Assembly (NCBI GenBank): GCA_031213475.1
Contig: JARUPZ010000019.1
Span: 62,001 to 126,000, forward strand
Length of the DNA stretch: 64,000 bases
Source: Nereocystis luetkeana
Lineage: Eukaryota > Sar > Phaeophyceae > Laminariales > Laminariaceae
Reading direction: 5' to 3'
A program made the position numbers and the translations under genes. Of this stretch, positions 1 through 13,100 are shown piece by piece. Every line of letters starts with the position of its first letter. Within the stretch, counting starts at the first letter, position 1. The notes beneath the pieces were generated by a model. The model worked only from the letters and a program-made list of their open reading frames with translations. It was not told the DNA's origin and did not search any database.

Positions 1-407
1 CTGCTCATGCTACTACTTAAATGGTGTCTGTCACGATATCGGCCGCTCGCCTGAAAAGTTCACCACCGTGGGTCGGTGGTCGTAAGCATTATGCCATTCG
101 ACGTATATGCAGACCCGACAAGAGGATAGACAGCTCTACACTCAAAACAACGGCAGGCAGCAGCAGCAGCAAACACAACCTGACATCGAGGCGATAAATC
201 GGTGCCATACCTGTGGGTTGCTTGCTAAGTCTGAACCACTAATACCACACTACCAAACTACCGCCAACCTGGTGGTCTGATACTACCGTGGCAATGCCAA
301 TGAACGCCCCGCCGCGCTATATATTCAGCGGAAACGAGCATAATAATCCGGAGCCTCCCCCTTTAGACTGACCAAAAATGCGAAAAAGCCCCGACCATAC
401 AAGTAAA
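1..407. other. Intergenic, no gene seen
   Basis: No convincing exon or RNA gene. A short CAG run lies near 151-168. Otherwise unremarkable single-copy-looking sequence. Confidence 0.5.
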
Positions 408-1600
408 CGCCTGTTTGTGGTATGCGGTAGCTTGATACGGGCCTGCGGATATTGGGGGTTTCATATGTTGTGGGGTTTCGTATTATGTATCGGGGCATTA
501 TTTAGTATGCCTCGTGGATGGAGGGATATAGAGCTGCTCCTCCGGGAGCAGTCGCTGATGTTAATGATACGGCCCAGGCTTTGATGATATTGATACTGCC
601 TGTCTATATGTGAGTGGTGCAGCCGGTGACAATCTTGGTGCGGCTTACCTCCTGTGTGTGGATCGTGTTTGATCACAGGAGCTGTCGGATGCGTGCACGT
701 GATACACGCGTGGTCTACATCATGATCGTTCAGGAAGAGCAAATGACATACTAGTTACAATGAGCCAAACACAACACACACCAGGTTGGATCAATACCGT
801 TCTGTCAGAGACCTCATCACATAAACCACATATAGGAGGTAAGCCGCACCAAGATTGTCACCGGCTGCACCACTCACATATAGACAGGCAGTATCAATAT
901 CATCAAAACCTGAAGATGCTATCGGGCGGTACGATATCTATGTGAAGACGGTGTTATTGATTTGGTTTGAAGGTTTTACCAACTTACTTACGAATGTTGG
1001 ATTTGTCCCTTCCCATAGTTACTGTCTTGATATATTTTAAGAGGTTTATACTGGAATCGAGATTGAGAGATGTGGAATTTGGGATTGCCGTTTTACCTTG
1101 GCAACGATGAAGGATGGAATTTGGGGTTGCCGTTTTACCTGATAAGATATTCGAGGCCTATCGTATCGAGCACCGAATAGGGGGGCTGTTTGTGGTATGC
1201 GGTAGCTTGATACGGGTCTGCGGATATTGGGGGTTTCATATGTTGTGGGGTTTCGTATTATGTATCGGGGCATTATTTAGTATGCCTCGTGGATGGAGGG
1301 ATGGAGCTGCTCCTCCGGGAGCAGTCGATGATGTTTATGATACGGCCCAGGCTTTGATGATAATGATACTGCCTGTCTATATGTGAGTGGTGCAGCCGGT
1401 GACAATCTTGGTGCGGCTTACCTCCTGTGTGTGGTTTATGTGATGGGGTCTCTGACAGAACGGTATTGATCCAACCTGGTGTGTGTTGTGTTTGGCTTGT
1501 TGTAACTAGTATTTTATTTGCTCTTCCTCAACGATCATGGTGTAGACCACGCGTGTATCACGTGCACGCGTCCGACAGCTCCTGTGATCAAACAACGCCC
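408..1600. repeat. Nested direct and inverted repeat block
   Basis: A ~250-bp unit at about 408-657 recurs as a near-identical direct copy at about 1187-1437. The end of the unit (about 602-657) is also present inverted at about 835-890. The segment following the first copy (about 660-835) is present inverted after the second copy (about 1437-1600). The arrangement is therefore unit A, X, inverted end of A, spacer, unit A, inverted X. This is what nested or rearranged terminal-inverted-repeat elements leave behind. The open frames here are repeat shadows and no transposase is recognised. Confidence 0.7.
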
Positions 1601-2620
1601 CCCCTTCAAATATATTGGTTGGGCTTAACGTCGGAACTGGCAAGCCGTTTGAGGTAGGGGGTGGATCTGTTTCCGAAGCAGGCAAAGAAGAATGTTGTCA
1701 TAGCATGTGTCGGTCCACGTGTTGTTGCCCAACAGCTGAACAGACATAAACAGACATGATCAGCGGCGGACAGAAAAATAACCTGACACTTAAGAGACAT
1801 TCTCCGACATCAACTGTCACACAGCCACTCGAAGGACGATGTGTACACGTGTTCTATATGAGTATCACGTACCAGGTAGTGGGGCGTGGCGTGTATATCG
1901 GTGTTTTTTCTAGCGCTTGGGGGGGGGGGGGTTGTATCACCCTGAGAGGGAAACAAAAAAACAAAAGATGCTTTCTCCAGAATACCCCCAAACCATCTAG
2001 TAAATACCACCACGAGGTGCCTTTTCACGCTTGCACAATCACTGTACGCCCCGGGGGGGGGGGGTTTACCATCATTGATGCGGTACTTTTATCGCGGGCG
2101 AGTGTCGGAAAAGCCTTGAGTTATTTACGCCGGCGCGACTGGCGTTACGACGCGTCTTTCATAGCAACGCCTGCGCTACTTGGGCTTTTGGTACCACTAC
2201 CACTCACTTGGTGCTGATTAAAATACTTCTTGGGACAATATTTTCAACTTTTCGGACCAATGGAGCTTAACCACTTACTTCGAGGCTTGGTCTGATTTTG
2301 GCTTGGGGCCAGGGCTCGGGTTGCTCTCATGGGCTGAGGGTTAGGCTTACGGTTAGATATATTCGTCTCGTACGTAGTGTTTGTCAACCATCTTCTCGAA
2401 TAAGTGGAAAGCTAGACCCTCTTTCGGACGGTCGATGGGTCTCTTGGCTAAGAGTGACCAGGACAGCGAGGACAATGAGATATGCTACGCTGCAAACAGC
2501 GCACGGGCCCTACGAGTACGACATGTAGTGAGCATAATATCTTGGAGTCGCGGTAAGTAATACCAGTATCGGTATCGCAGGTGCATGGTATCACTGGCTC
2601 TAGAATTGCACGCTGGAATG
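1601..2620. other. Intergenic with G-runs
   Basis: No supported gene. Two long G homopolymers lie near 1919-1931 and 2053-2064. One TACCAGGTA word lies at 1870-1878. A degenerate run of GGGTTAGG-like hexamers near 2335-2356 resembles telomeric sequence but is short. Confidence 0.45.
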
Positions 2621-2624
2621 CACA

Positions 2625-2860
2625 TTTCTTTTTTTTTCGTCATCGCATTTACTTTCCAGCCTATAGTAACTCGTGGGAGGTTTTACCCTCAACGAGCTTC
2701 TGGACAAGCCGTGGTCACAGGTGTCTACCCTTCTCCCCCCCGGTACGTGCCTGTATTTTTTGTCGCGCATAGGGTTCAGCATTCCCACCGCGCGTCGATT
2801 TTCATCGAATGCAGGGGGTGAAATCAGTATCCGTGTACTACTACTGGCTTTCTCAGCACA
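2625..2860 (-). mobile_element. SINE superfamily copy 1a (head missing)
   Basis: Reads on the minus strand; its A-rich tail is the T-run at the left edge. It carries the same body as the copies at 10963 and 29757, including the GTCGCGCATAGGGTTCAGCA core and the TCGTCGATTTTCATCGAAT segment. The tRNA-like head is absent, as in 5'-truncated retroposons. An M2 element follows within about 60 bp. Confidence 0.75.
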
Positions 2861-2915
2861 ATCCCCAATATTTTCGGCATCAATCGTTTCTTCGCCCAGT
2901 TCTCCATATTTCTTA

Positions 2916-3003
2916 ACCCCTTTAGAACCGCAGTCCCATTTTGGGGACAAACCAGTCAATTTTAAGTAGTTTGTCCCCAAAACGGGACTGCGGTTCTAAA
3001 GGT
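2916..3003. mobile_element. M2 palindromic MITE, copy a
   Basis: Near-perfect palindrome: the arm AGAACCGCAGTCCC is followed by TTTTGGGGACAAAC, a short AT-rich centre, then the inverted arm. The left edge is TTAACCCC; the right TTAA is lost. Same family as copies at 25257, 30843, 32607, 48131, 52411, 52505 and 56308. Confidence 0.85.
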
Positions 3004-4179
3004 ACTGAATGTCATCACCATCCCAAACTGTTATCCGCGTGCTCCGCCCTGCCGCCCCGTGGACGAAAAACAAGACCCAGCCGTCAACGCCCACGAAACA
3101 TTTTTAACGAACTCCGCGTGACGGCCGCTCCCTAAGTTACGTAATTAGGAGCGCGTCCCGCAATGGAAGAAACCAATTTGAACGAGGGAGTGTGGGGAGC
3201 TCAAGCTTTATTTTTACCAATCGGCCGGAGGATAAAAATAAAAAGTGACAACAATAAAAGTCGGTTAAGCCGAGGACAAGACTAAGAAAAAGCGCATCCA
3301 TCCCTCCTGTGTCACAGAAACATCAAGCAGGCAGCGAAGCGCATACATATCTAGATAGATAGGAACGCCCAGCTACGAGGAACAGGTCAAGGTGGAACAA
3401 ACGATCTTCTTTCATCCGCCACGCCCCGGCGACGCAAGAAACTCGCCACCCGGACGAAAGACGGTCATCGAAAGTCCGGTGCTGCCAGGCTGAGATCTCT
3501 CTGATCTGTCCACTGTTTCGGTGGAACAAATTGGCGTGCAAGCACAAGAGAGACGGGGGAGGCCGGCGGGAGCGAGGGGGGGGGGGGGGGGGGGAGGGGG
3601 AGGGAGTGCAGACGGGGCGAGGTTAGGCACATTATATCGCTGCACCGCCCCCCCCCCCCCCCCCCCCAACGTTCCATCTAGATGGTCGATCGAGATGTAC
3701 ATATAAAAAAAAAACAATACGAAATCTTCCTCGGAACTTATCTTTGATACCAGTATACCAGGTACATTGTTAGATGAGGGGTGGTGCGAAGCAGAAGTCA
3801 TACCCAGAGAGAAATGACACCACCTGCTAGAGGTACTGCTACGTCAGAAAGAGAATGGTAAAATGGGCCGGTGGAAGCGGGTCCGGAGCCCGGAGCTGGG
3901 TTCAACGCTCGAATTGCACGCTCACGTATACATGTTACTCGTTCGTCCGCGGTCTCACAACTCGAAATGTGCGGGAGGGTCTGAAGATCGTTGGTCGCGT
4001 CTATCAACGTGAGCCGTAAGAGTTGGTCTTGTAATACGCTTCGACGAGTCGAAGGGCATCGCTGCTGCGCTGCCCTTTTCCGTTCCGCACCACAGGCGCT
4101 GCTCCGCCGATGGTCGGGGGGTTCAAGCATAGTCAGAATCATAGCACAAGCACAGCCAAAAAAAAATCACGTTTTCGTC
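3004..4179. other. 3' flank of MCM10
   Basis: No supported exon. Holds the inverted G-run/C-run pair at 3578-3667 and one TACCAGGTA word at 3756-3764. The open frames across the homopolymers are low-complexity artefacts. Confidence 0.45.
3578..3667. repeat. Facing G-run and C-run (potential hairpin)
   Basis: A run of roughly 22 G, broken by a few A, and a run of roughly 19 C are separated by about 45 bp. The two can pair as a hairpin stem, and the G-run could form a G-quadruplex. Confidence 0.8.
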
Positions 4180-7100
4180 TCAACGCTTGCCAACCGACCG
4201 AGCAGCCTCGCGACCGAATCGATCGAGTAAAAAAAAACGCCACCCTGCGTACGCAACTCGCCTTTCGCCACGTTGAAAGACCTGCAACCATCGCGTCGCC
4301 AACCTCGCACACGAATGCGCGCGCCCGCACCGAACGGTAGCACACGGAGTCACGCACACAATAGACACAACACCATTCTCCACAAAACCTCGCGCCAGGC
4401 CATCACACCACACCACGCCACGCCACAATACACCGAACAAACAGACCGAAAAAAGATGCATGGGGATAGAAAGAGAGTGGATAAAAAAAAGCGACGAACG
4501 AACCTCGGACATCGCGGCAACGAAGCGCTTGTCTCGGGCCCCGTCTCCGGGGCCCCTCCCGGGCTGGGCGCCGCACCGCTTCCACGCGTTGTGCTTGCCG
4601 CACCCCTCGCAACCCGTCTGCGGCACGCGGTCCGTGCTGGGCCGTCGGCGCCGGCAGTTGGTGCACTCGAAGAAGCGGAGGGTGGCCTTGACGCCCCGCT
4701 GGGTGTGGCCGAGGTCCCTGCAGCGCTTGCTGAAGCGGCTGCGCTTCGACTTGCACTGCGCCGACGAGGAGCGTAGGTCGCGGTGGGCCACGCGGCGGGG
4801 AAAAAAGCGCGTGAGAGGAAGCGAGTACATCAGGATCAATTGCGCTATAGTACGTCGTATCATAGCACCGAACCTTGGAAAACGCAGGCAAATTACGCGG
4901 GGGGGGGGGGGGGAGGCATACTCCGGTACCCAGAGTGGCCTCAAAAACCCAATGGCGGCGTGGCCAAACAGCTTATGTCTTGCCACACCACGACACCCCC
5001 TTCTCCCGCCCGCCTCGAGCTGCGGCCTGTTTCTTGGCAGCTGAAGTAACCCAATGACGCGTGCTACGGCCAATGACGCGCGCTACGGTACAGGTATCAT
5101 AGCACCTACTATATATTGGAGGCTCCTCAGTTTAGGAGCTCAGTACCTCACTCAACAACCAACATTTATTTTAAAAAGAAAAATGCACGCTTAATAAACC
5201 CGATACATAAATCACACGAGCTACATAGGGCATGCAACGAAAGCGGAGTAAACCTATGGATTGGGTGCAAAGGTATGGGGTAGCTCCTCAGGGCGGAGAG
5301 GAGTTCCCGTCACTGGGATTCTTTTTCGGGGGAGGGGGGGGGGGGGGGTGTACTTAATATCATGCACGGCCGTAGTCGTATGACCAAAGACCCTCGCATA
5401 CCTACAATGCCGGGACGGAGCACGTCGGGTTTCCACCGATCAGGCAGACATTGCTTGCACCAAGCGCGAAGCGCCGTGAGGTGTTGGGCGAGTCGCATGA
5501 AGGGTGAGCTGCATCCTGCTAAGAACCGCTTTAGAGGCGGATTTTCTTGCATATGGATGACAGGATCCATGAAATGGTTTAATTTCTGGTTTGGCCAGTT
5601 TCCAGAGACAGCAATGGGTTTACTACGTAACTGCCTCGCGGGTGTCTCACCATGTACACACTACGTGATACGATCATCCCCCTTGTGCGGAGTGAAGGTT
5701 CTCCCGGCACAACAACAATCTAACTTGACCGCCAGCCGTCGTAAACCGCCAAAAAAAAAAAAAAAAAAAAACGGTACCCTCGCTGTCTAGCTCACGTCGT
5801 GAGAGGCGTTTTTTACAGCGTCGTCGCCAACCGACGCCAACCCTATCTATACATATATATAGAGGAGGGGGGGGGGGGGGGGAGACCCCAAAAAGTGCGA
5901 CGGTCCCTATCGTGGTAAGGCTCTCGTCCCACCTCCTTGCAGTGGAAGACCGTTACGGCCATTTTGGTGACCTCTTCCGCCTTCTCCGCCATCGCCTCTC
6001 GCTGCTCTAGCTTCTGCAAGCCGCGGTCGGCCTCTTTCGCGCGCTCCTGCTCGGCCCCACGACACACGCACACGACACGAAGCGAGAGAAGAAAACAAGA
6101 ATAAAAAAAAGAAAAATGCCCAGGCCGACGACATTGAACTCCCACTCTCGTCATGACGGTACAAAACAGCGAGCGACGCACAGCATCTGGCCGACCTTCG
6201 TCCGTCCCTCTACACAGACTCCATGACCGTTGCGTATATATTTTGGTGCGCGCACGACCCCTGCCCTATCCGGCCTCGGCAGCGCGAAGCGGCGGTAATT
6301 TCACCGCGTGCGTGTTGCACGAGTTTTTGTTGGCGGGACCAAAACTCACCGCCACGTCACAGAACTAAACCCCGGGCAGCGACCACAAAACCACACCTGG
6401 GACGACATTGCGAGGCTGCGACTATTGAGCTCGGAAAATCATGTTTAAAGGGACCAAGTACCACACCGCAGAGGACATCGCAAGGCTACGAGCATCGGAG
6501 TCGGAATCACATGCCGTATACGGCAGTGAGTTGGTTCAACATGAACCAAGAAAAAGAAACGGCGTAAAGAACACAAAGCGGAGGATGGGCCGCGGGTTTT
6601 TCCAAATTCGTGAAAATTGGTGTACACGGGGGTGACGGCGGCGAGTGCTCACCTCCTCCGCCAGTCCTGCATACTTGGACACCCGTCGCAAGAGCAGCTC
6701 TTTCTCCACAGCGCTCAACGTCTGCGGCAAGGGTGCGTGGAGGGAACGCGAGACGGGCGGGCCGCGAGGGTACGGTTTGAACGAGGGAGGGAAGCGGAGC
6801 GGGTCACTCAACACACAAAAAAAGTATCAAACGTCTTGAGGTGCGTGAGGTACTGGTTTGTGTAACACGGTCGTCCCGGGCAAGATTTCCGTAAGCGATG
6901 CTGCCCGGTACACACTCGGGTGGTGCACAGGGGGGGGGGTACCCTCATGGGCGGGGGGGGGGGGGGGGGTGTACTCGATACGAGAGATGTACTCGATCTC
7001 ATGCATGGCCGTAGTCGTATGACCATAGACCCTCGTATCCGTACAATGCCGGGACGGAAGCATGTCGGGTTTTCACCGACCAGGCAGACATTGATTGCAC

Positions 7101-10100
7101 CAAGCGCGAAGCACCGTGAGGTGTTGGGTGAGTCGCATGACGGGTGAGCTGCATCCTACTAAGAACCGCTCGTGAGGCGGACTTGCATATGGATGACAGC
7201 TTCAATGAGGGGGTATACTCATTATCATGCATGCCCCTTGTCTTATGACCAAAGACCCTCGCATCCCTACAACGCCGGGACGGAGAACGTCGAGTTTTCA
7301 CCGACCAGGCGGACATTGCTTGCACCATGTGCGAAGCGCCGTAAGACCAGCCGCACGAAGCCTCCTAGGTTTGTACCGCCGTCAGCTTATGTCCACGATA
7401 CACGCTTCCTACGCGTATCGTCGGGGCTTCCTGCAGCGCCATATCGCGACGGGGATTCTCTTCTGCTACTGCCAAGCCCACCAACTTCCACCATTTCTTC
7501 TCGGGGAAACAGACGACGCGCACAGACAGTTGCGCGATTTCCCAGTCGCCTTCACATTTCCCCTCGAGCGGTGGCCACCCCCCCTCTCCCGGTGCAAGCA
7601 ATGCCTGCCTGGTCGTTGAAAACCCGGCGTGCTCCGTCCCGGCTTTGTAGGGATGCGAGGGTCGAAGGCCATACGACTACGGCCATGCATAACATGGGTA
7701 CACCCCCTCCCCCCCCCCGCCCCCGCCCCCCCTCCGTATGCCCTTCCTTTTCTCTCTCGCGATGGTCTCACCTTAACCTTTTTGGTGAGGGAGTCGCCCC
7801 CCTTACCGGCCCCGCGGATAGAGCCTGCGCCCGCGGCTCCGGATCTCGCGCGCTTACTCCCAGCGCCAAGAATAGCGTTGCTCCTCTTGCCAGGGACAGC
7901 GATGTTGGTGTCTTGAGGCCTTAGCTGGAGGCCTTGGTAGTCGGCCTTCTGCTTGAGAGCGCGCTGCGCCATCATCATCTGAGGAAAATTACAGTTGGGC
8001 GCCGGCGCAGGCACGTGCGTTGGGTCTTTGCTTACTGTAGTGTTCAAGGGGTATGCACCATGCGCTATGCGCGGGAGGAGGCGCAGGCGAGAGGGGTCTC
8101 GGCCGCGGGCTCGTCAATGATGCGTGAAAGTGGAGGGAAGGAGTGCAGGGGGGGGGCGGTGGGGGGGAGGGGGATTCCCTGTCCGCCTTGTCAAAAAAGA
8201 AAGAAACCATGCGGATTTGCAAGATCCATGGGCATCAAAACGACGGTGTATCTGCCCCCATCCCCGGGCTATGTCACGCCATCTACACAGAAAACCCCAA
8301 TGCGGCTGGGTTCATCGTTCAGTATCCCAAGAACCCTCCAGACGTTTTCGTCTGTTTTTTCCTCGCTCACTATGTCGCACACCTCGCCAAGGCCCTGCCG
8401 ATGGCCGGCTTGCTTTCCATTAGTGACCGCCTCCAAGAGATCGACCGTCGGCTGCGGTGTCAGCAATCGCGCCACCCATCACCACCTCGACCCACGTCCA
8501 ACCCGCGCCTTCTATTACGAGGGACCATACCTGGTAGTAAATAGGACCGATGCCACACGCAAAAAAACTATACATTTACCTATTTTTACTAAACATATTT
8601 GGTCCTATTTACTATGGCCGCACGTAACGGATACAGTAAGTCAAGGGGGAGCGAGGCAACACACCCCTTAACCCTCACAACTAGCGCAAAAATTGCAGAA
8701 GTTACCCTACTCTAGTCTCATAGTATTACTATTAATAGGGTGCCCCGAAAACGTGGACGTGATTCAGAAAGGGGCAAATAAAACCCGATCGAAAATGTAC
8801 CGGCGGTAGAGAGTCGTGTTGCCTTTGCTGCGGGAAATTCATCATGGCCATCTTGAGGCGATGGCCTGCGTTATCATGCCACACGCCAGAACTGGCGTGC
8901 GCTGACGACAAATAAAACCACATCCGAACCAGCACAGGCGGCACGATAGGAAACTATGGGGCCTCGCACTAATGTCAGCCCTCGAAATCATCAATGTTAT
9001 TGGGCAGCGCACCGCTGTTTGTGTCTGTGAGTGTTCCACGACGTCACCAAACCTGAGGGATATCCCACGCGGTGAAGGATAGCTATAACCAGAGCGCGGA
9101 CGCCGTCCGATCGGCGCCGCATCCCCTGCGGGTCGTGGGAGCACATCGCGTCCCAAAACGAACGAACGAAGTAACGCACGCACGCATGCACGCACGCACG
9201 CACGCACGAACCTGGACGTCTGCAACCTTCTTCGCGCTCTCGTTCGTCCTGCTCCCGTCCGTATGCATCGCGCACCTCTGCGGCATGGTCAAAAACACGC
9301 TGGACTGCGCGGGCACGACCACCGTGCCGTCCATGTAACCCGCCGGGTGCGCCTGTCTCGGCGATTTTGCGGCAAGGGAAACCCTCGCATCGCTGCCGCC
9401 ATCGCCGCCCCAACCGCCACGGCGGCTGCCACTCTTCCCGCGACTCGTATTTTCATGCGTGCGACCGTTACCCAGACCCGCCTTTGGCTCAAGCGCACCC
9501 TTTGCGCTGTGTTTCGACCCGCCGCCACTGCCCCCCCTCCCTCCCTCGCCGCCACTGCCACCACCGCCACCGCCACCGCCATCGCCGCCGCCGTAAGCCC
9601 ACGGCAACCCCAGAAGGTCCTCCCCACCGCCCGCCGGGGAGGACGACGACGGCCTCCTGCCGCCACTCCTACCGTCGCCACTCCCACCGTCACCACTCCT
9701 GCTCCCAATGTCGCCACGATCACCGCCGCCACCGCCGGAGCCGCCGCCGTCACTGCCGCCCGAGCGGCCCCCCTTACCGCTGCCGCTGCCGGCGGCAGCA
9801 TTCGAACCGCCGGCGTCGCCCCCAGGTTCGCCCGGTTTTCTCCGTGGCGGGCCGGAGGAGTTAGCCGCCGGAACAACCCTACTACCCCGGGCAGCCGAGG
9901 GGATCGAGGAAAGCTTCGTCGTGCGGCCGGCCGCTCGCGAATCCGAAGGGCGGAGGATTTTTGCGTCGCTGCTCGGCGGTCGAATTTTCGCCGCGGAGCC
10001 GAACCGCGCCGTCCCGATGTCCTCCCTGCGCCTCGCCCCGGCCCCGATTATGCCCGACAGGCTGGGCGCGGGCCCGCGTGGCGCCGCAGGCTGTGGGCGT

Positions 10101-13100
10101 CCCAAAACGTTCGCCATGGCGATCGTCGCTTTAAAGGCCTGGAAAGAGTTCGGGTTTTGGTTCATGCGGCCTGCGAGAGGGAGGGACCACGCACAAAATT
10201 TAAAGTCCAGAGGTTGGGTGAAGGAGTGCTCTATGTATGTATGCATGTATGTATGTATGTATGTATGCACGTAGCTCTATCTAAAGCAGCAGACATGTTC
10301 TTGAACGGCGCAGGCACATGGAAGGGCGGACGCAAGGACGGGGCGGGACAGCCCGACCAGACCTCAACCTTGTGCAGCGTGCGTCGGGTGATTCCGTGTT
10401 GGGTTATTGCGCTGCAGACGCACGCACGCGGGTTGAGCCTCACGCCGGTACATACTACATGATAGCACTGCTGTTGTTCCCGCCAAGGACACACCTGACA
10501 TGGCGCTTCCATTGTTGCCGTTGTTTTTGTTGTTGTTGTTGTTGTTGTTGTTATTCTTGTTGCTATTGTTGCCCGCGTTCGCTTTGTTCTGCAGGGGGTT
10601 CTGGCGCTGGGCGCGGTTGAAGGCTGCGACGACGTGGAACTCGCAGTACCCGCCGCCCTCCACCTTGTTGACCGGCATCGTGCACGGCTTGCCGTCCTTG
10701 CGCGTGCCCTTGCAGAGGGCGTAGTCCATCGACATGCCCACTTTGCTCATCTGGTACAGGCGGTGAGCAGTATTGCAGGATACACACGGAGAAAGCGAAA
10801 CGTGAACAGGGGCAGGTTGACCTAAGAAACGGCTGGCTTTGATTGGCGGGTCGTGTTGAATATATCGCGGGTTTGCTGGATAGGAGGTGTACCTTACTAG
10901 CCTCCCAAGGTAACCAAACACTACGAGAGTTACATACCTGAATATCAGGTACTGAAGATCACTTATTTATTTTTTCCTCATCACTGCTGTTACTTTCCAG
11001 CTGCTGAACTCGTTGGAGGTTTTTCCCTCAGCGATTTTCTGGACAAGCCGTGGCAACAGGTATCGTCCCTTTTCCCCCCGGGTACGTGTATTCATTTTTA
11101 TCGCGCATAGGGTTCAACACTCCCACTGCTCGTCGATTTTTATCGAGTGTTGCTAACTCACACTCTCGCGCTTTCCGCTAGTCAATTTTCAAGCGAGAAC
11201 AAGTACCTGCGAGCATGCACTCGGCAAGACTTTAACTCACGAAATTGATCTTGGTAGTAGGCACGCGGACCACCTACCAAGCCACCGGGGACCATGTACG
11301 TATATAGCGTGGTTTGCTCCGGTGAACTGCAGCAGTACGACAAAAATAGGTTGGGCAACGCAGTACCCTGGACGACGCTGTGGCTCCTCCTTGGTCGATC
11401 GTGCGGATGGCAAACACGAAGCTCAAAGTGGACGACCGCCTGTCCCGCACATTAGCTCGGGCTCGGGCAACAAGGGGACCTGCAAGCATACTGACTGCTG
11501 TTGGACTGTTCACCACTGTTCTTCCCGTGACTGATGGCATGCATCGCCCAGGTGGAACTCACGCAACAACAGCAGGCACACATGGGCAGTAGCGTGGTAA
11601 TTCCTTTAAAATTCCGCGATATTCTGCCATCGCTACCGCTGTTTCGCGGTTACAGCAGCCATCGCTATACTGCTGACCGACATTGCGGCAGCAGTATTAC
11701 GGGGGACCATAGTTAATAGGACCAAATATTGTTAGTAAAAATGGTTCAATATATAGTTTTTATGTATACCATAGGTCCTATTAACTATGGTCCCCCGTAA
11801 TAAATGTATTACCAGGTATGTGTTGTAAATTTAGGCAGCGTTCAGTACCCAACGTTTTACAGCAGTCCGTCCGTCGATCGACGTCAGCCCTTTCGCGGCC
11901 TCTGAGATCGCTTCGTCCGATAACTACTGCTGTGAGAGCCGCATGACCCTCGCTTTCAACACAATCAATGTTATGTTTCGCCGTTCACAGCAGTTTCAGT
12001 CGTTCCTCGTTGAATCATGCCTGGTAGGTACCTGGTACCAGGTATCAGTTTCAAAATTCCGGTCTACCTGATAAGTGACGCGTGGCATCCCCACAGATCT
12101 CCCACGCTATTAATAGTATGGTATCGTCTTCAAGTTTTCTGACTTGTTTAACGTTCTCTCGTTGTATCATATTTAGCGATACGTGAAAAAGCAATTCCAG
12201 TCTTTGGGTCGTTCAAATAACAACGTGTTCCACGTCTAGACTACCCATGCAACACATAATGCCCTCTCCGGTGCCCAGATGCAAGCTCGGCGATACGCTT
12301 GGTGATTAGAATCCGTTCATTGTAAATATGTGCGGCCTTGGGCTCGATTCAATGAGCGGGCGTCGTCAGACGCAAACCCTTGTTTGCATCTCTAAAACAC
12401 TTCACTTGACGAAGTGCCCCATCTCCCATTTATGTATATACCTCCAGAGTATCATTTGGCCGCTTGCTTGCTCATAGCTTTACGAGCGCACATCATGAGC
12501 GCCACGAAACACATTGTCATGTACTCGTGTTGCTCTACCTCGTACCTCGTACTTACAGGTGGAGCGGTATACCAGGTATGGTACACACGTATCATACCCT
12601 ACGTGCCAAATATATACCAGTACCAGGTACCTGGTACGCCGCTACTGGCTGCTGTACTGGCACAAAACGACCATACATACCTGCCAGGGAGAGTCAACCG
12701 AGAACGCCAGCTTCTGAGCATTGTTGCCGCCACCACCACCACTACGGCCGTCGTCCTTGGGCGGCAAGACCTTGGCGCTGAGCACCGCCACCAGCGTCCC
12801 CAGGCACGTCGTCCAGTGCGAGCTCAGCGCCTCCTGGAACAGAAATACCGACACGTCATTCTCCTTCCGAGACAGGTCGCTCAGCGTCCAGATGGAGTAG
12901 CTGCCTCCGTTCGCCGCCTGCCGCCGAGGCGACTTCGACACCAGCACTCCGAGCACCGCCCACGCGTCGGAAGGCTCCTGGCTCTCGAGGGCCCGGATCG
13001 GGACCGAGCTCAGCCCGGCCAGCCGATGCACCTTGCGGCCCTTCATACGTACCCGCATATCTTCCGCCGAGAGAAGGCGGTTGCGTACTCGCAAGCCCGA

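Noticed and set aside
9263-10462. Long plus-strand open frame (about 400 aa) and other frames across the same region
   Set aside because: They are antisense or frame-shifted shadows of MCM10 exon 3, whose Gly/Ser-rich, GC-rich sequence suppresses stop codons.
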